DNA from: Streptomyces decoyicus
GTDB lineage: Bacteria > Actinomycetota > Actinomycetes > Streptomycetales > Streptomycetaceae
NCBI RefSeq assembly: GCF_019880305.1
Contig: NZ_CP082301.1
Location: 6,758,001 to 6,822,000 of the forward strand
DNA length: 64,000 nt
Direction: 5' to 3'
Part shown: piece by piece, positions 1 through 13,200 of the stretch
Position numbering within the stretch: the first letter of the stretch is position 1
Layout of the letters: each line of letters starts with the position of its first letter
Translations under genes and position numbers: made by a program
The notes under the pieces: model-generated
Seen by the model: the letters and a program-made list of their open reading frames with translations, nothing else
The model's database searches: none
Told to the model about the DNA's origin: nothing

Positions 1-197
1 TCGCAGTCGCATCGGTCGCGTCACGGCTACCTCGTCGAGACCGCCGACCAACTCCGCCCACGCCGGGTCTGTCGACGTGTGCGTGGCACCTTCGCAAAGC
101 GACGACGCCAGGTTGCCTTGGGGCCTGCCGTCCGACCGGCGGCCGAGGCCACCGTCTCGATGCCTCTTCCGATGATGGGCTACGTGCGCTTGGAGAG

Positions 198-485
198 ATG
201 CTTCTCACCATCGCTAAGCGCTGCGCCGAGGGCCGCGTCGGGGCCCTGCTCGACGGCGATCAACTCCAAGGGCACGAACCTATCCGGGACTACGAAGGGG
301 TGCGAGCCGTTACCGTCGCCCTGGTCATCGCGGCCATCACGGTGGGCGTGTCGCTTCTGCATCTCAGTTCCTCGGCCACTACCGGACTGACGAGCACTGC
401 TGGCCTCATCGCGATCGCAGTGGTGTACCGGCGGGCGGCGCGACGAGGCATGGAGACCCTCGGTTTTCTATTCGGAGCCCGATAA
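198..485 (+). CDS. Small membrane protein, unrecognised, possibly a gene fragment
   Basis: A 95-residue frame starts at an ATG preceded by GGAGAG. It has a charged N-terminus of about 35 residues, a hydrophobic segment (about residues 37-57, VRAVTVALVIAAITVGVSLL), a second weaker one (about 63-78) and a basic end with RRAARRG. The layout suggests two membrane segments. I do not recognise the family. The neighbouring DNA is degenerate, so it may be the surviving end of a longer gene. Confidence 0.4.
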   Translation: MLLTIAKRCAEGRVGALLDGDQLQGHEPIRDYEGVRAVTVALVIAAITVGVSLLHLSSSATTGLTSTAGLIAIAVVYRRAARRGMETLGFLFGAR

Positions 486-759
486 AGTCGGCCGTAAGAC
501 ACCCGTCTGTTATGGCCACCTGGGCGCTGTTTCCTCCGCGCCCCGGTTGTCCCTGGGCAAGACCCAAAAGGACGCGATCCGCTGCGTCAAACACAAGATC
601 GCCCGCGTGCCGCCGCACCGGGGTCCGATCCATGGAACGGTTCGCTCTCACCACCTTGTGATCGCCGACCCAGGCCATGGCCAGGACAATCAATCTGGCC
701 GGGCGAGGTCAGCCGGCCGCCGCCGTGCTGTGCGGCTGTGGCAGGTGTAAAGAGGAGGT

Positions 760-1109
760 ATGTATCTCGGGCGGCGCCTTGTTGATCTTCGCCGGTCACT
801 GCGTGCGCGTGACGCGATGGTGGCCGTCCCGCTCGCGTGGATTGCGGCGGTCGTCGTCATCGACGTCCTGGCACCGCCGGACATCCACCTCGGTCCGTTG
901 CTGTCGCTGCCCCCGCGATCACCATTGCGTTCGGCGGCCCCTGGCTGATCGGACTCGTCACCGTTCTCGCCGTTACGACCCAGGTGATCGTCGCGGTGTT
1001 GCGTGACCGCGACGAGCTGGGCGTCGGCCGTGCGTTGTATGGCCTTTCCGCCCTTGGAGTGCCCGACGGAGGCAGATCTCTCCCAGCCGGACTGGTCGGC
1101 GAGAGCTAA
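760..1109 (+). pseudogene. Frameshifted N-terminal remnant of a membrane-anchored PP2C/SpoIIE-type phosphatase
   Basis: An ATG at 760 follows a GAGGAGG ribosome binding site. The first frame reads to LAPPDIHLGPLL, then one frameshift near 900-910 restores a second frame reading APAITIAFGGPWLIGLVTVLA and VLRDRDEL. Joined, this matches the N-terminal membrane region common in actinobacterial PP2C phosphatases, from memory of that family. The phosphatase domain is absent and the frame ends at 1109, so the gene is broken and truncated. Confidence 0.5.
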
Positions 1110-1207
1110 GCAGCCACGAAGGGGGTGCCGGGCGCGAGCAGGCACCTCCTCGAGGTCCTGTCGCGACCGCGGCTCTGCTGGTGCAGCGGGGTCGTGCGGC
1201 ACGGTCG

Positions 1208-4200
1208 TCACTTCCGCGTGGTCTGGGACGCCGTGCCCGTCGAGCTGGTGTAGCTGGCGTCACCGCTGTAGGTGGCGTGGATGTTGTGGGTGCTGTTGTC
1301 CAGGGTGCTGATCAGCAGGACGGCTTGGCCGCTGGAGTTCACCGGGACGACGAAATCGCCGCCTCCCGGACCGTTGATGGAGAAGCTGACCGTCCCGGTG
1401 GGCGTACCCGTTGCGGGCGGCACCGGGGTGATGGTGGCCGTGATGGTGACCTGCTGTTGCTCGTCGGAGGGATTGGGCGCGGACGTGACGGTGGTTGTGG
1501 TCGCGGCCACCATGACGGTCTGGGTGTCGGTTCCGGTGGATGTCGTGAAGTTGGTGTCTCCGTTGTAGGTCGCTGTGATGGTGTGGCTGCCGGCGGCGAG
1601 GGTGCTGGTCGTGACGGTGGCTACGCCGCTGGCGTTGAGGGTGCCGGTCAGGGTGCCGCCGCCGGTGCCGCTGAGGGTGAAGGTCACCGACCCGGTGGGG
1701 AGGCCCGCGCCGGGTGGAATCGGTGCGACGGTGGCGCTGATTGTGACCGACTGCCCGGCAGCCGAGGGGTCAGGTGTTGAGGTGACGGTCGTGGTGGTGG
1801 CTGCTTTGTTGACGGTCTGGGTGTCGGTTCCGGTGGATGTCGTGAAGTTGGTGTCTCCGTTGTAGGTCGCTGTGATGGTGTGGCTGCCGGCGGCGAGGGT
1901 GCTGGTCGTGACGGTGGCTACGCCGCTGGCGTTGAGGGTGCCGGTCAGGGTGCCGCCGCCGGTGCCGCTGAGGGTGAAGGTCACCGTCCCAGTCGGCGTG
2001 CCTGCGGTGGGTGGAATCGGTGCGACGGTGGCGCTGATTGTGACCGACTGCCCGGCAGCCGAGGGGTCAGGTGTTGAGGTGACGGTCGTGGTGGTGGCTG
2101 CTTTGTTGACGGTCTGGGTGTCGGTTCCGGTGGATGTCGTGAAGTTGGTGTCTCCGTTGTAGGCCGCTGTGATGGTGTGGCTGCCGGCGGCGAGGGTGCT
2201 GGTCGTGACGGTGGCTACGCCGCTGGCGTTGAGGGTGCCGGTCAGGGTGCCGCCGCCGGTGCCGCTGACGGCGAAGGTCACCGACCCGGTGGGGACGCCC
2301 GCGCCGGGCGCAACCGGTGCGACGGTGGCGCTGATTGTGACCGACTGCCCGGCAGCCGAGGGGTCAGGTGTTGAGGTGACGGTCGTGGTGGTGGCTGCTT
2401 TGTTGACGGTCTGGGTGTCGGTTCCGGTGGATGTCGTGAAGTTGGTGTCTCCGTTGTAGGCCGCTGTGATGGTGTGGCTGCCGGCGGCGAGGGTGCTGGT
2501 CGTGACGGTGGCCACGCCGCTGGCGTTGAGGGTGCCGGTCAGGGTGCCGCCGCCGGATCCGCTGACGGCGAAGGTCACCGACCCGGTGGGGACGCCCGCG
2601 CCGGACGCAACCGGTGCGACAGTGGCGCTGATCGTGACCGACTGCCCGGCAGCCGAGGGGTCAGGTGTTGAGGTGACCGTCGTGGAGGTCGCCGCCTTGT
2701 TGACCGTTTGCGTGTCGCTGCCCGTCGAAGACGTGAAGTTCGCGTCACCGCCGTAGAGCGCCGTGATGGTGTGGCTGCCGACACCGAGCGTGCTGGTGGT
2801 GATGGTGGCCTCTCCGGAACCGCTCAGTGGCGCGCTGACCGTGCTTGCTCCGTCGATGGTGAAGGTCACCGACCCGGTGGGGGCGCCCGCGCCGGTCGGA
2901 ACCGCCGCGACCGTCGCGCTGATCGTGACCGATTGCCCGGCAGCAGAGGGGTCGGGCGTTGAGGTGACCGTCGTGGAGGTCGCGGCCTTGTTGACCGTCT
3001 GGGTGTCGCTGCCCGTCGAGGTGGTGAAGTTCGCGTCACCGCTGTAGGTGGCGGTGACGGGGTGGCTTCCGGCACTGAGCGAACCGGGAATGAACTTCGC
3101 CACCCCACCCGAGTCAAGCGGTACGACGGCCGTCCCTCCACCGCTCACGGTGAACGTGACCGAGCCCGTAGGTGTCCCCACACCCGGCGGCACCGCTGCG
3201 ACGGTCGCTGTGAAGGTCACCGGCTGACCGAAGGTGGACGGATCAGGAGACGACGTCAGTGTCGTGGAGGTCGCGGCCTTGTTGACCGTCTGGGTGTCGC
3301 CGCCCGTCGAGGTGGTGAAGTTCGCGTCACCGCTGTAGGTGGCGGTGACGGGGTGGCTTCCGGCACTGAGCGAACCGGGAATGAACTTCGCCACCCCACC
3401 CGAGTCAAGCGGTACGACGGCCGTCCCTCCACCGCTCACGGTGAACGTGACCGAGCCCGTAGGTGTCCCCACACCCGGCGGCACCGCTGCGACGGTCGCT
3501 GTGAAGGTCACCGGCTGACCGAAGGTGGACGGATCAGGAGACGACGTAACCGTCGTGGTCGTCGCGGCGTGGTTGACGGTCTGTGTGCCGGTGCCGGTGG
3601 AGGTGGTGAAGTTTGCGTCGCCGTTGTAGGTGGCGGTGATGGTCTCGGTGCCTGCTTGGAAGGGGTCGCTGGTGGTGAATGTCGCGATGCCGCCGGCGTC
3701 CAGGGGTACGGTGCGGTTGCTGCCGCTGCTGGAGGTGAAGCTGACCGTGCCGGTGGGGACGCCGGCACCTGGCGCGATCGGGGCGACCCTCGCGCTGACG
3801 GTGACCGGTTCGCCGTACGTGGAGGGGTCGGGGGTGGTGGTGACGGTGGTGGTGGTCGCCGCATGGTTGACGGTGTGCGTGGCGCTACTGCGGGAGGGGT
3901 CGAAGGTGGCGTCGCCGTGGTAGACGGCGGTGACGCTGTGTGTGCCGGCACCCAAAGTGGCTGTGGTGACGGTGGCCACGCCGCTGCTGTTCAGGGTGGC
4001 GGTGAGGGTGTCACCGCCGGCACCGCTGATGGTGAAGGTGACCGTGCCCGTCGGTGTACCCGTCGCGGGCGGCAGCGCGCTGACGGTGGCGGTGAAGGTG
4101 AGCAACTGGCCGTAGGTGGAGGGGTTGGGGGAGGAGGTAACGGTGGTGGCGGTCGAGGGCTGCGTGACCACGCTGTGGGTGGCGGTGCCGGTCGAACTGG

Positions 4201-7200
4201 TGAAGTTCGCATCCCCGCTGTAGACCGCGGTGATGGCATGGGTGCCGAAGCCCAGGGCGTTCGTGGTGACGGTGGCCACGCCGCTGGTGTCCACTGTGCC
4301 GGTGAGGGTGTCGCCACCGGTCCCGCTGACGGTGAACGTGACCGTCCCGGTCGGCGTCCCTGCCCCCGGCGGGACCGGCGCCACGATGGCGGTCAGAGTC
4401 ACCGTCTCGCCGAAAGCCGTGGGATCGGGCGAGGACGAGACCGTCGTGACTGTCGCGGCCTGGTCCACGGTGTGGGTGTCGGTACCCGTCGATGTGGTGA
4501 AGCCGGAGTCCCCGCTGTAGACCGCGGTGACGGTGTGGCTGCCCGCGTCCAAGGTGGGGATCGTTACGGTGGCCAGTCCCGTGGCGTCGACGGGCGCGGT
4601 GAACGTGCCACCGCCGGTGCCGCTGATCGTGAGGCTCACCGTGCCTGTGGGGGTTCCGGCGCCGGGCGCGACGGGCGACACCGTGGCGGTGACGGTCACT
4701 GCCTGCCCGAAGGCGGAGGGGTCCGGTGCAGAGGTCACCGTCGTCGTGGTCGACGACCGATCTACGGTGTGGGTGGTGCTGTCGCTGGACCCGGTGAAGT
4801 TGGTGTCGCCGCTGTAGACCGCCGTGATGGGGTGACTGCCGACTTCCAACGCGCTGGTGGTGATGCTGGCGATACCGCTCGCGGCGACGGGCACGGTGAA
4901 GGTGCCACCGCCGGTGCCGCTGATCGTGAGGCTCACCGTGCCCGTGGGGGCTCCGGCGCCGGGCGCGACGGGCGACACCGTCGCGGTGACGGTCAGCGCC
5001 TGGCCGAAGGCGGAGGGGTCGGGTGAGGTGGTCACTGTCGTCGTGGTCGACGCCTGAGTGACGGTGTGGGTGGTGCTGTCGCTGGACCTGGTGAAGTTGA
5101 CATCGCCGTTGTAGGTGGCGGTGCCGGTGTACTGACCGGCGGTCAGGCTGCCCCTGACGGTTGCTTTGCCCGTGGCATCCAACGGCACCTCGATGCTGCC
5201 CCCGCCACTCAACGCGAAGGTGACGGTGCCGGTGGGGACGCCGGCGCCCGGCGCCAGGGGAGTGACCACGGCGGTCACGGTGAAGGTCTGCCCCGATACC
5301 GAAGGGTTCGGCAGCGCAGTGACCGTCGTGGTCGTCGCCGCCTGATGGACCGATTGTGTGCTGGTGCCGGTCGAGGCGGTGAAGTTCGCATCACCGCCGT
5401 ACCTGGCCGTGATGTTGTGCTCACCTGTGCCGAGCGTGCTGAGGACGACCCTGGCCACGCCACCGCCGTCCAAGGCGCCGGTGAAGGTACCTCCACCGGG
5501 GCCGCTTACCGTGAAGGTGACCGTGCCGGCCGGGACACCGGCTCCCGGCGGGACGTGCGCGACGGTCGCACTGAGGGTGACCGGCTCACCGAACACCGAA
5601 GGGTCGGACGAGGAGGTGACTGTCGTGGTCGTCGCCGTCTGATGGACCGTTTGCGTATGGCTGCCCGTCGAGGTGGCGAAGTTGGCATCGCCGTTGTAGA
5701 CGGCGGTGACGGTGTAACTCCCGGGCGCCGGCGAGCTGTTGGTGAAGCGGGCCTGCCCGGAGGCGTCCACCGCCACATCGAACGAGCCCACACCCTCGAT
5801 CGTGAACGTGACCGTACCGGTCGGGGTACCCGCACCCGGCGGCACGGCGGCGACGCGCGCAGTGACCGTGAACTCCTGCCCGAACACCGACGGATCCGGC
5901 GCCGAGGTGACCGTCGTCGAGGTGGCCGCCCGGTTGACCGCCTGGGTGTCGGTGTCGGTCGAGGTGGTGAAGTTCGCATCGCCGCTGTAGACCGCCGTCA
6001 CCGAGTGACTGCCCGCCGCCAAGGTGCTGGTGGTCACGGCGGCGGTGCCGCCCGTGTCGACGGCCGCCGTCAGAGTGCCGCCGCCGGGTCCGCTGATCGT
6101 GAAGGTCACCGTACCGGTCGGGACGCCCGCGTCCGGCGCGACCGGGGTGACGGTCGCGCTGAGGACGACGGCTTCGCCGAAGACCGAGGCGACGCCCGCG
6201 CCCGGCGCGACCGGGGTGACGGTCGCGCCGAGGAAGACGGCTTCGCCGAAGACCGAGGGATCGGGCGAGGACGTAACCGTCGTGGTCGTCGCGGCCTGGC
6301 TGACCGTCTGGGTGTCGGTGTCGGTCGAGGTGGTGAAGTTCGCATCGCCGCTGTAGACCGCGGTCACCGTGTGGCTGCCTGCCGCCAAGGTGCTGGTGGT
6401 CACGGCGGCGGTGCCGCCCGTGTCGACGGCCGCCGTCAGAGTGCCGCCGCCGGGTCCGCTGATCGTGAAGGTCACCGTACCGGTCGGGACGCCCGCGTCC
6501 GGCGCGACCGGGGTGACGGTCGCGCTGAGGACGACGGCTTCGCCGAAGACCGAGGGATCGGGCGAGGACGAGACCGTGGTGGAGGTGGCTCCTTGGTTGA
6601 CGGTCTGTGTGTCGGTGCCGGTGGAGGTGGTGAAGTTTGCGTCGCCGTTGTAGGTGGCGGTGATGGTTTCGGTGCCTGCTTGGAAGGGGGTGCTGGTGGT
6701 GAAGGTTGCGATGCCGCCGGCGTCCAGGGGTACGGTGCGGTTGCTGCCGCTGCTGGAGGTGAAGCTGACCGTGCCGGTGGGGACGCCGGCACCTGGCGCG
6801 ATCGGGGCGACCCTCGCGCTGACGGTGACCGGTTCGCCGTACGTGGAGGGGTCGGGGGTGGTGGTGACGGTGGTGGTGGTCGCCGCATGGTTGACGGTGT
6901 GCGTGGCGCTACTGCGGGAGGGGTCGAAGGTGGCGTCGCCGTGGTAGACGGCGGTGACGCTGTGTGTGCCGGCACCCAAAGTGGCTGTGGTGACGGTGGC
7001 CACGCCGCTGCTGTTCAGGGTGGCGGTGAGGGTGTCACCGCCGGCACCGCTGATGGTGAAGGTGACTGTGCCCGTCGGTGTACCCGTCGCGGGCGGCAGC
7101 GCGCTGACGGTGGCGGTGAAGGTGAGCGACTGGCCGTAGGTGGAGGGGTTGGGGGAGGAGGTAACGGTGGTGGCGGTCGAGGGCTGCGTGACCACGCTGT

Positions 7201-10200
7201 GGGTGGCGGTGCCGGTCGAGGATGTGAAGTTCGCATCCCCGCTGTAGACCGCGGTGATGGCATGGGTGCCGAAGCCCAGGGTGTTCGTGGTGACGGTGGC
7301 CACGCCGCTGGTGTCCACTGTGCCGGTGAGGGTGTCGCCACCGGTCCCGCTGACGGTGAACGTGACCGTCCCGGTCGGTGTCCCGGCCCCCGGCGGGACC
7401 GGCGCCACGATGGCGGTCAGAGTCACCGTCTCGCCGAAAGCCGTGGGATCGGGCGAGGACGAGACCGTGGTACTCGTCGCCGCTGGGGCGACCATGTGCG
7501 TATCGGCGCCGGTCGACCCGGTGAAAGCGGCGTCGCCGCTGTAGGTCGCGGTGACGGTGTGGCTGCCCGCCTTCAGGGCGCTGGTGGTCACCTCGGCGGT
7601 GCCGCCCGTGTCGACAGCCGCCGTCAGGGTGCCGCCGCCGGGACCGGTGAGGGTGAAAGTTACCGTGCCGGTCGGCGCGCCCGCTCCTGGCGGAACCGGA
7701 AGGACGCTGGCAGTGAAGGTGACCGGCTGGCCGAAGGCCGACGGGTCGGGCGAGGATACGACCGTGGTCGTCGTCGCGGCCTGGTGGACGGTCTGGGTGT
7801 CGCTGCCGCTCGAGCCGACAAAGTCCGTGTCCCCGCTGTAGAGCGCGGTGATGTCATGGCTGCCAGGGGCGAGCGCGCTGGTGACGAGAGTCGCCTGCCC
7901 GGACCCGCCCAGCGGTACGTCGATGGGCTGGTCACCATCGATGGTGAAGGCGACCGAACCGGTGGGCGTCCCCGCGCCGGGCGCGACGGGCGACACCGTC
8001 GCGGTGACGGTCACCGCCTGGCCGAAGGCGGAGGGGTCGGGTGAGGTGGTCACTGTCGTCGTGGTCGACGCCTGAGTGACGGTGTGGGTGGTGCTGTCGC
8101 TGGACCTGGTGAAGTTGACATCGCCGTTGTAGGTGGCGGTGCCGGTGTACTGACCGGCGGTCAGGCTGCCCCTGACGGTCGCCTTGCCCGTGGCATCCAA
8201 CGGCACCTCGATGCTGCCCCCGCCGCTCAGTGCGAAGGTGACGGTGCCGGTGGGGACGCCGGCGCCCGGCGCCAGGGGAGTGACCACGGCGGTCACGGTG
8301 AAGGTCTGCCCCGATACCGAAGGGTTCGGCAGCGCAGTGACCGTCGTGGTCGTCGCCGCCTGATGGACCGATTGTGTGCTGGTGCCGGTCGAGGCGGTGA
8401 AGTTCGCATCACCGCCGTACCTGGCCGTGATGTTGTGCTCACCTGTGCCGAGCGTGCTGAGGACGACCCTGGCCACGCCACCGCCGTCCAAGGCGCCGGT
8501 GAAGGTACCTCCACCGGGGCCGCTTACCGTGAAGGTGACCGTGCCGGCCGGGACACCGGCTCCCGGCGGGACGTGCGCGACGGTCGCACTGAGGGTGACC
8601 GGCTCACCGAACACCGAAGGGTCGGACGAGGAGGTGACTGTCGTGGTCGTCGCCGTCTGATGGACCGTTTGCGTATGGCTGCCGGTCGAGGTGGCGAAGT
8701 TGGCATCGCCGTTATAGACCGCGGTGACGGTGTAACTCCCGGGCGCCGGCGAGCTGTTGGTGAAGCGGGCCTGCCCGGAGGCGTCCACCGCCACATCGAA
8801 CGAGCCCACACCCTCGATCGTGAACGTGACCGTACCGGTCGGGGTACCCGCACCCGGCGGCACGGCGGCGACGCGCGCAGTGACCGTGAACTCCTGCCCG
8901 AACAGCGACGGATCCGGCGCCGAGGTGACCGTCGTCGAGGTGGCCGCCCGGTTGACCGTCTGGGTGTCGGTGTCGGTCGAGGTGGTGAAGTTCGCATCGC
9001 CGCTGTAGACCGCCGTCACCGAGTGGCTGCCCGCCGCCAGGGGTGCCCTGTTGGTGAAGACGGCGGTGCCACCGGCGTCCAGGGACACGGTCACAGTGTC
9101 CCCGCCCGTGATGGTGAAGGTGACCGTCCCGGTGGGGGTGCCCGCGCCCGGTGCGACGGGAGTGACGGTCGCTCTGAGCGTGACCGGCTCGCCGAACACG
9201 GAGGGGTCTGGCGAGGTGGTGACCGTGGTGGTGGTCATCACCTGGTTGATCGTCTGGGTGGTACTGCCCGTGGAGGGCAGGAAGCCGTCGCCGCCGTTGT
9301 AGGTGGCGGTGATGGTCTCCGTGCCCGCCTCGAACGGCACGCTGGTGGTGAATGTCGCCCTCCCGCCCGCGTCCAGCGCCACCGTACGGGCCCGGCCGCT
9401 GCTGGAGGTGAACGTCACCGTCCCCGTCGGGACACCGGCACCCGGCGCGACCGGAGCCACCCTGGCACTGATGGTGACCTGCTCACCGAAGGCCGAAGGG
9501 TTCGGCGAGGACGTGACCGTCGTCGTGGTCGACGCCAGGCCCACGGTCTGCGTGTCGGAACCGGTGGACGTCGCGAAGTTCGCATCACCGCCATAGACCG
9601 CCGTGACGGTGTGACTACCGGCCCCCAGGGGCGTACTGGTGGTGAAGCCCGCGGATCCTGCCCCGTCCAAGGGGACGGTCACCGTCTCACCGCCGACGCC
9701 GTCGACACTGAACGTGACTGTCCCGGTGGGGACAATTGCGCCCGCCGGAACCGGGGTCACCGTCGCGCTGATGGTGACCGGCTCGCCGAATGTGGACGGG
9801 TCCGGCGAGGTGGCGACCACCGTGTTCGTCGCGGACTGGGCGACGATCTGTGTGCTGCTGCTGCTGGACTGGCCGAACGTCGAATCGCCGCTGTAGGCAG
9901 CCGTCACGCTGTAGGCAGCCGTCACGCTGTGGGTCCCGACACCCAGCGTGCTGATGGTGACCGTAGCCTCGCCACTCGCGTTCAGGGTGCCGGTGAGAGT
10001 GCCGCCACCGGCACCGCTGATGGTGAAGGTGACCGTGCCCGTCGGTGTACCGGTCGCAGGCGGCAGCGCGCTCACTGTGGCGGTGAAGGTGACCGACTGG
10101 CCGTACGTGGACGGGTTGGGGGAGGAAGTGATGGTGGTGGCGGTCGAGGGCTGCGTGACCACGGTGTGGGTGTCGGTGCCGGTGGAGGTACCGAAGTTGG

Positions 10201-13200
10201 TGTCGCCGCCGTAGACGGCCGTGATGGTGTGGCTGCCGAAGTCCACGGTGTCGACGGAGGCGGTGGCCACGCCGTTGGCATCCACCGTGCCGGTGAGGGT
10301 GTCGCCACCGGGACCGGTGACGGTGAACGTGACCGTCCCGGTCGGCGTCCCGGCCCCCGGCGGGACCGGTGTCACGATGGCAGTCAGAGTCACCGTCTCG
10401 CCGAATGCTGTCGGATCGGGCGAAGACGAGACGACCGTGGACGTAGCAGCCTGGGTGATCGTGTGCGTATCGGCGCCGGTCGACCCGGTGAAAGCGGCGT
10501 CGCCGCTGTAGGTCGCGGTGACGGTGTGGCTGCCCGCCTTCAGGGCGCTGGTGGTCACCTCGGCGGTGCCGCCCGTGTCGACAGTCGCCGTCAGGGTGCC
10601 GCCGCCGGGACCGGTGAGGGTGAAAGTTACCGTGCCGGTCGGCGCGCCCGCTCCCGGCAGAACCGGAACGACGCTGGCAGTGAAGGTGACCGGCTGGCCG
10701 AAGGCCGACGGGTCGGGCGACGACACGACCATGGTCGTCGTCGCGGCCTGGTGGACGGTCTGGGTGTCGCTGCCGCTCGAGCCGACAAAGTCAGTGTCCC
10801 CGCTGTAGAGCGCGGTGATGTCATGGCTGCCAGGGGCGAGCGCGCTGGTGACGAGAGTCGCCTGCCCGGACCCGCCCAGCGGTACGTCGATGGGCTGGCC
10901 ACCATCGATGGTGAAGGCGACCGAACCGGTGGGCGTCCCCGCGCCGGGCGCGACGGGCGACACCGTCGCGGTGACGGTCACCGCCTGGCCGAAGGCGGAG
11001 GGATCCGGTGCAGAGGTCACTGTCGTCGTGGTCGACGCCTGAGTGACGGTGTGGGTGGTGCTGTCGCTGGACCTGGTGAAGTTGACATCGCCGTTGTAGG
11101 TGGCGGTGCCGGTGTACTGGCCGGCGGTCAGGCTGCCCCTGACGGTTGCTTTGCCCGTGGCGTCCAACGGCACCTCGATGCTGCCCCCGCCGCTCAGTGC
11201 GAAGGTGACGGTGCCGGTGGGGACGCCGGCACCCGGCGCCAGGGGAGCGACCACGGCGGTCACGGTGAACCTCTGCCCCGACACCGACGGATCCGGCAAC
11301 GCAGTGACCGTCGTGGTCGTCGCCGCCTGATGCACCGATTGCGTATGGCTGCCCGTCGAACCGGAGAAGTCGGCATCGCCGTTGTAGACGGCGGTGACGG
11401 TGTGCCCCCCGGCGGCCAGCGTGCTGTTGGTGAAGTGGGCCTGCCCGGAGGCGTCCAGCGCCACATCGAACGGGCCCACACCGTCGATCGTGAACGTGAC
11501 CGTGCCGGTCGGGGTACCCGCCCCCGGCGGCACGGCCGCGACGCGCGCGGTGACCGTGAACCCCTGCCCGAAGACCGACGGATCCGGCGCCGAGGTGACC
11601 GTCGTCGAGGTGGCCGCCCGGTTGACCGTCTGGGTGTCGGTGCCGGTCGAGGACGTGAAGTTCGCATCGCCGCCATAGACCGCCGTCACCGAGTGGCTGC
11701 CCGCCGCCAACGTGCTCGTGGTGGCGAAGGCGGTACCGCTCGCGTCGAGGGGAGCGGTGAGTGTGCCCCCACCAGGGCCGCTGACCGTGAACGTCACCGT
11801 TCCCGTCGGGACACCGGCACCCGGCGCGATCGGAGTCACCCTGGCACTGATGGTGACCTGCTCACTGAAGGTCGAAGGGTTCGGCGAGGACGTGACCGTC
11901 GTCGTGGTCGACGCCAGGCCCACGGTCTGAGTGTCGGAACCGGTGGACGTCGCGAAGTTCGCATCACCGCCATAGACCGCCGTGACGGTGTGACTACCGG
12001 CCCCCAGGGGCGTACTGGTGGTGAAGCCCGCGGATCCTGCCCCGTCCAAGGGGACGGTCACCGTCTCACCGCCGACGCCGGTGATGGTGAAGGTGACCGT
12101 GCCCGTAGGAGTTCCCGCGCCCGGCATGGACCGGGTGACCGTGGCAGTGACGGTGACGGGTTCGCCGTAGGTGGATGGGTCAGGTGAGGTGGTGACCGTG
12201 GTGGTGGTCGGGGCCTGGGTCACGCGGTGGGTGGTGGAGCCGCTGGACGGGCCGAACATGCCGTCGCCGCTGTAGGAGACGGTCACACTGTGGATGCCGG
12301 TGCCGAGGGTGTCGAGGGTGATGGTGGCCATGCCGCCGGCGTCCAGCGTCTCTGTGAAGCTGCCGCCTCCGGGGCCGGCGACGGTGAACGTGACCGTACC
12401 GGTGGGGATGCCCGCACCGGGCGGGATCGCGGTCACCGTGGCGGTGACGGTGGCGGGCTCGCCGAAGGTGGACGGTTCCGGCGAGATGGTGAGGGTGACG
12501 GCGCTCGACGACGCACCCACTTCGTGGCTGGTGGAGCCGCTGGAACCGCCGAAGTTGGCGTCGCCGCCGTAGACCGCGGTGACAGTGTGCGTACCGGTGC
12601 CCAGGGTGTCGGTGGTGACGGTGGCGACCCCGTTGGCGTCCAAGGTGCCGGTCAGCGTGCCACCGCCGGAGCCCATGACGGTGAACGTGACAGTCCCTGT
12701 GGGGGCGCCGGGGCCCGGCGAGAGCCCCCTGACGGTGGCGGTGAGGGTGACGGTCTGACCGGGGGCGGTGGGGTTCGGAGACGAGGTGACGGTGGTGCTC
12801 GTCGTGGTGCGGCTGACGGAGTGGGTGGTGGAGCCGCCGGAGCCACTGAAGTCGGTGTCGCCGCTGTAGACCGCGGTGATGGCGTGGCTGCCGGCCTCCA
12901 GGGTGCTGGTGATGAAAGTCGCGGTGGCATCGCTGTCGAGGGGCACGGTATGGGTGCCGCCGCCGGGGCCGTCGATGGTGAACGTGACCGTGCCAAGGGG
13001 ACTCCCGGCGCCCGGAGCGACCGGGGTGACCGTCGCCGTCACGGTGACCGGCTCGCCGAACGTCGAGGGGTCGGGCGAGGACACGACCGTAGTGGTGGTC
13101 GCGGCCCGCTCGACGGTATGGACGTCGGTGCCGGTGGAGGCGGTGAAGTTCGGGTCGCCGCTGTAGACGGCGGTGATGTCATGGCTGCCAGGGGCGAGCG

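Noticed and set aside
3062..12187. Plus-strand open frames of 654, 992 and 1367 codons
   Set aside because: They lie exactly opposite the giant Ig gene, are Gly/Arg/Asp-rich and repeat with its period. They are open only because of GC-rich codon bias on the minus strand.
1550..12200. Regular DNA repeats resembling a CRISPR or satellite array
   Set aside because: The units (288-297 bp) are far too long for CRISPR, have no spacers, and keep an open frame that encodes Ig-like domains.
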